8,279 nucleotides of DNA from Bog-756 sp036553725. GTDB lineage: Bacteria > Actinomycetota > Acidimicrobiia > Acidimicrobiales > RAAP-2. The stretch lies in the NCBI GenBank assembly GCA_036553725.1, contig DATBOO010000130.1, positions 1 to 8,279 on the forward strand. Reading direction: 5' to 3'. A model generated the notes under the pieces. That model ran no database searches and had not been told where the DNA came from. It worked only from the letters and a program-made list of their open reading frames with translations. Of the stretch, positions 6,420 to 8,279 are shown piece by piece. Made by a program: the position numbers and the translations under genes. How positions within the stretch are numbered: position 1 is the first letter of the stretch; each line of letters starts with the position of its first letter.

Positions 6420-7766
6420 GTGAACGGCCCGGAGACCAGGTATGCCAGGAACGCGGACGGCGTCCACGTCGCCTTCCAGACCTTCGGCGATGGACCGTTC
6501 GACCTGATCTGCGTGGGCTACGGCAACATGGTCTCCATCGACATGCGCGACGAGGAGCCCCATTTCAGGCGCTTCGAGCGCCGACTGTCCTCTTTCAGCC
6601 GCTTCGTCCGGTTCGATCCGCGGGGTCTCGGGTTGTCCGACCCGATCGCACCCGGTACGGCCGCCACCATCGAACAGGGAGTTGACGACCTCATCTCGGT
6701 GCTGGACGCGGTCGGTTCCAGACGAGCGGCGCTGTTCGCCGTCGGCGGCAGCGGCGTGACGGCCCTTCTGGCCGCGGCCGTGCACCCGGCCCGGGTCTCG
6801 TCGCTGGTCCTGGTTCACACCTACGCCCGGCTGTCCCGGGATGACGACTACCCCTGCGGCATTCCCCAGCGTGTCCTCGACGGATTCATCGACAACGTGC
6901 TCGATGTCACTGCGGGCGCAGAAGATCCGGCTGACTATGCCATTCTCGCCCCCAGCCTGGGTGCCGATCCCGACTATCGGGAGTGGTGGAAGCGGGCCGG
7001 TCAACGCAGCGCCAGCCCGGCTTCGGCGCGGGTCATGTTGACTGCCTCCTTCGCCGCCGACGTCCGGGCCGCGCTCCCCCTGATCGCGGCGCCGACGCTG
7101 GTGGTCCACCGACGGGACAGCCTGTTCCGCATCGACCACTCCCGATTCTTGGTCGACCACATCCCTGGCGCCCGCCTCGTCGAGTTGCCGGGCCGTGATC
7201 ACCTGCCCTATGCGGGAGACGTTGACGCCCTTGTCGACGAGGTCGAGGAATTCCTCACGGGCGTGCGGGGAGGTTCCGAGACCGACCGCGTCCTCACCAC
7301 CGTGCTGTTCACCGACATCGTCGGATCGACCGAGCGTGCGGTGCAGAGCGGGGACCGCGCCTGGCGCGATCTGCTCGACCGCCACGACAACATGGTCCGG
7401 GAGGAGCTGCGACGCTTTCGCGGCCGGGAGGTGAAGACCACCGGAGACGGAGTACTGGCCACCTTCGACGGACCGGCCCGAGGCATGCGTTGTGCCGAGG
7501 CCATCTGCGCCGGCGCTCGCCGTCTCGGGCTCGAGGTTCGGGCGGGTCTCCACACCGGTGAGATCGAGATGCGCACGGATGACGTGAGCGGCGTCGCCGT
7601 TCACATTGCCCAACGGGTGTCATCCATCGCCGGTCCGAGCGAGGTCCTCGTCTCGCGAACCGTGGTGGACCTGGTGGCTGGGTCGGGCATCGAATTCGAC
7701 GACCGAGGCGAACACCATCTGAAGGGTCTCGACGGCTCGTGGCGGCTCTTTGCCATCGAGTCGTGA
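6420..7766 (+). CDS. Fusion of alpha/beta-hydrolase-fold domain and class III adenylate/guanylate cyclase
   Basis: The 448-residue product joins an alpha/beta-hydrolase fold (about 1-280) to a class III nucleotide cyclase domain (about 290-448), a combination common in Actinomycetota. In the cyclase, FTDIVGST (297-304) supplies metal ligand Asp299, TTGDG (340-344) the second, Asp343, and Lys339 fits the adenine-selecting position. Arg399 is in place for the transition state, while His395 stands where many cyclases have Asn. ATP to cAMP is therefore the expected reaction. In the hydrolase half, RFDPRGLGLSD (64-74) and RDHLP (259-263, with His261) are typical, but the nucleophile elbow reads AVGGSGV (107-113): the usual Ser position appears to be Gly109, so the domain may be a sensor or non-catalytic. 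No membrane segment is seen. I chose GTG 6420 because relatives begin just before PETRYA; GTG 6288 and 6384 or TTG 6402 would extend it with low-complexity sequence. No strong ribosome-binding site settles this. Confidence 0.88.
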   Translation: MNGPETRYARNADGVHVAFQTFGDGPFDLICVGYGNMVSIDMRDEEPHFRRFERRLSSFSRFVRFDPRGLGLSDPIAPGTAATIEQGVDDLISVLDAVGSRRAALFAVGGSGVTALLAAAVHPARVSSLVLVHTYARLSRDDDYPCGIPQRVLDGFIDNVLDVTAGAEDPADYAILAPSLGADPDYREWWKRAGQRSASPASARVMLTASFAADVRAALPLIAAPTLVVHRRDSLFRIDHSRFLVDHIPGARLVELPGRDHLPYAGDVDALVDEVEEFLTGVRGGSETDRVLTTVLFTDIVGSTERAVQSGDRAWRDLLDRHDNMVREELRRFRGREVKTTGDGVLATFDGPARGMRCAEAICAGARRLGLEVRAGLHTGEIEMRTDDVSGVAVHIAQRVSSIAGPSEVLVSRTVVDLVAGSGIEFDDRGEHHLKGLDGSWRLFAIES

Positions 7767-7767
7767 C

Positions 7768-7785
7768 CGGGGAATCGGGTCCCCG
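7768..7785 (+). terminator. Possible terminator hairpin after the cyclase gene
   Basis: CGGGGA and TCCCCG form a perfect 6-bp stem with a 6-base loop, beginning one base after the cyclase stop. A short run of four T lies about 12 bases further on (7798-7801), too far for a classical intrinsic terminator. Confidence 0.35.
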
Positions 7786-7817
7786 ACGACACGGTGCTTT
7801 TCGGGTTGCACGACACG

Positions 7818-8147
7818 ATGGGCCGATGGCAAAGAGAGGCTCTGAGCCGTGCAGAGGTGCCCACCCTCCATGTTCGACCGCCGGATGCCCACCACCACTG
7901 GTGGCTCGGAACGGCGAAGAATCCAACGGCAGTGGAGGTCGAGGTGCCGATCTACGAGGTGTTCCGCGCTCTGGCTGGGCGGCGGAGTGCAGACCAGGTG
8001 CGGAAGTGGAATTGGTCGACCGATCCCGAGCCGTTCATCGACGCTGGACTCCCGTACCCGTTCCGTTGGGCGTCAGCCCGCTGGCCGAATGACGGCCGAC
8101 CTACTGGTACGGCGAGGTCCCTGTACTCCGCACCAAGCAGACCCTGA
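7818..8147 (+). CDS. Hypothetical small protein, possibly frameshifted near 8100
   Basis: I do not recognise this product. Read from ATG 7818 it gives 109 residues. GTG 7794 and GTG 7932 are alternative starts, and no clear ribosome-binding site separates them. The part from about 7932 to 8095 looks protein-like: VPIYEVFRALAG, QVRKWNWSTDPEPF and AGLPYPFRWA carry Trp, Tyr, Phe, Asp and Asn in proportions unlike the Arg/Pro/Ser-rich shadow frames of this DNA. After about 8100 the composition turns poor, while the frame one base away reads YWYGEVPVLRTKQTLTWGS to a stop at 8177-8179 with better third-position GC. A one-base deletion, either real (a pseudogene) or a sequencing error, would explain both. 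The segment 7767-7930 has little coding signal. This ORF is the only candidate gene in the 393-base gap between the cyclase and the VOC gene. Confidence 0.35.
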   Translation: MGRWQREALSRAEVPTLHVRPPDAHHHWWLGTAKNPTAVEVEVPIYEVFRALAGRRSADQVRKWNWSTDPEPFIDAGLPYPFRWASARWPNDGRPTGTARSLYSAPSRP

Positions 8148-8159
8148 CCTGGGGGTCAG

Positions 8160-8279
8160 CTACAGGGCCAGCGGCTTGATAGGGGCCATGACCAGGCTCG
8201 GGTCTCGCCGCCAGTCCACACCCGGGACATCGATGTACAGCTCGACCTCCTTGCCGTCGGGGTCGAGGATGTACAGGCT
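8160..8279 (-). CDS. VOC-family protein (glyoxalase/extradiol dioxygenase fold), C-terminal fragment
   Basis: The last 39 codons of a gene entering from the right edge end in TAG at 8162-8160. The peptide starts SLYILDPDGKEVELYIDV, the final beta-alpha-beta strand pattern of vicinal-oxygen-chelate proteins. The Glu in the V-E-L-Y segment is the usual C-terminal metal ligand. The following GVDWRRDPSLVMAPIKPL tail resembles that of catechol 2,3-dioxygenase-like and glyoxalase-like proteins. Substrate and full domain number cannot be judged from this fragment. It converges on the uncertain ORF to its left, and nothing links it to the lipid operon. Confidence 0.85.
   Translation of the reverse strand, partial: SLYILDPDGKEVELYIDVPGVDWRRDPSLVMAPIKPLAL

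Noticed and set aside
6321..7613. Minus-strand open frame of 430 codons opposite the hydrolase-cyclase
   Set aside because: No recognisable domain. The plus-strand frame has all cyclase catalytic residues.
7739..8092. Plus-strand 117-codon frame overlapping the cyclase end
   Set aside because: Cys/Arg/Pro/Gly-rich composition typical of a shadow frame. Only its neighbouring continuation after 8095 looks coding.

Overview
The window is high-GC bacterial DNA. The strongest clue to the organism is an operon for phosphatidylinositol mannoside (PIM) lipids: phosphatidylinositol phosphate synthase, PIM acyltransferase and PimA-type mannosyltransferase, in the order known from mycobacteria. That points to Actinomycetota. 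The divergent PimA start, the glycine-rich M48 protein and the hydrolase-cyclase fusion would suit a non-mycobacterial lineage such as Acidimicrobiia, but this finer placement is a guess. I see no tRNA, rRNA, CRISPR array or insertion sequence.

Layout. Bases 1-127 hold the end of a plus-strand gene, possibly a MarR-type regulator. It converges on a five-gene minus-strand block spanning 6207 down to 171. Read in transcription order, the block is: CDP-alcohol phosphatidyltransferase (6207-5431), lysophospholipid/PIM acyltransferase (5397-4486), a triple-PAS GGDEF diguanylate cyclase (4489-2618) whose ATG overlaps the acyltransferase stop, a PimA-like glycosyltransferase (2613-1393, TTG start proposed), and an M48 membrane metallopeptidase with a Gly/Asn/Arg-rich N-terminus (1370-171). 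Gaps are -4 to 33 bases, so one transcript is likely. A 212-base divergent spacer with a short palindrome separates this block from a plus-strand fusion of an alpha/beta-hydrolase fold and a class III nucleotide cyclase (6420-7766). Next comes about 390 bases holding a weakly supported, possibly frameshifted small ORF. The 3' end of a VOC-family (glyoxalase/extradiol dioxygenase fold) gene enters from the right edge on the minus strand.

How the genes fit together. The first, second and fourth genes of the block can be read as consecutive enzymes making phosphatidylinositol phosphate, mannosylating phosphatidylinositol and acylating the mannoside at the inner membrane face. The unusual point is a c-di-GMP synthase translationally coupled inside this envelope-lipid pathway, with a likely cAMP-type cyclase divergent from the same promoter region. 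The M48 protease may serve membrane quality control. No wholly new system is proven here. The lipid/second-messenger arrangement is the observation most worth following.
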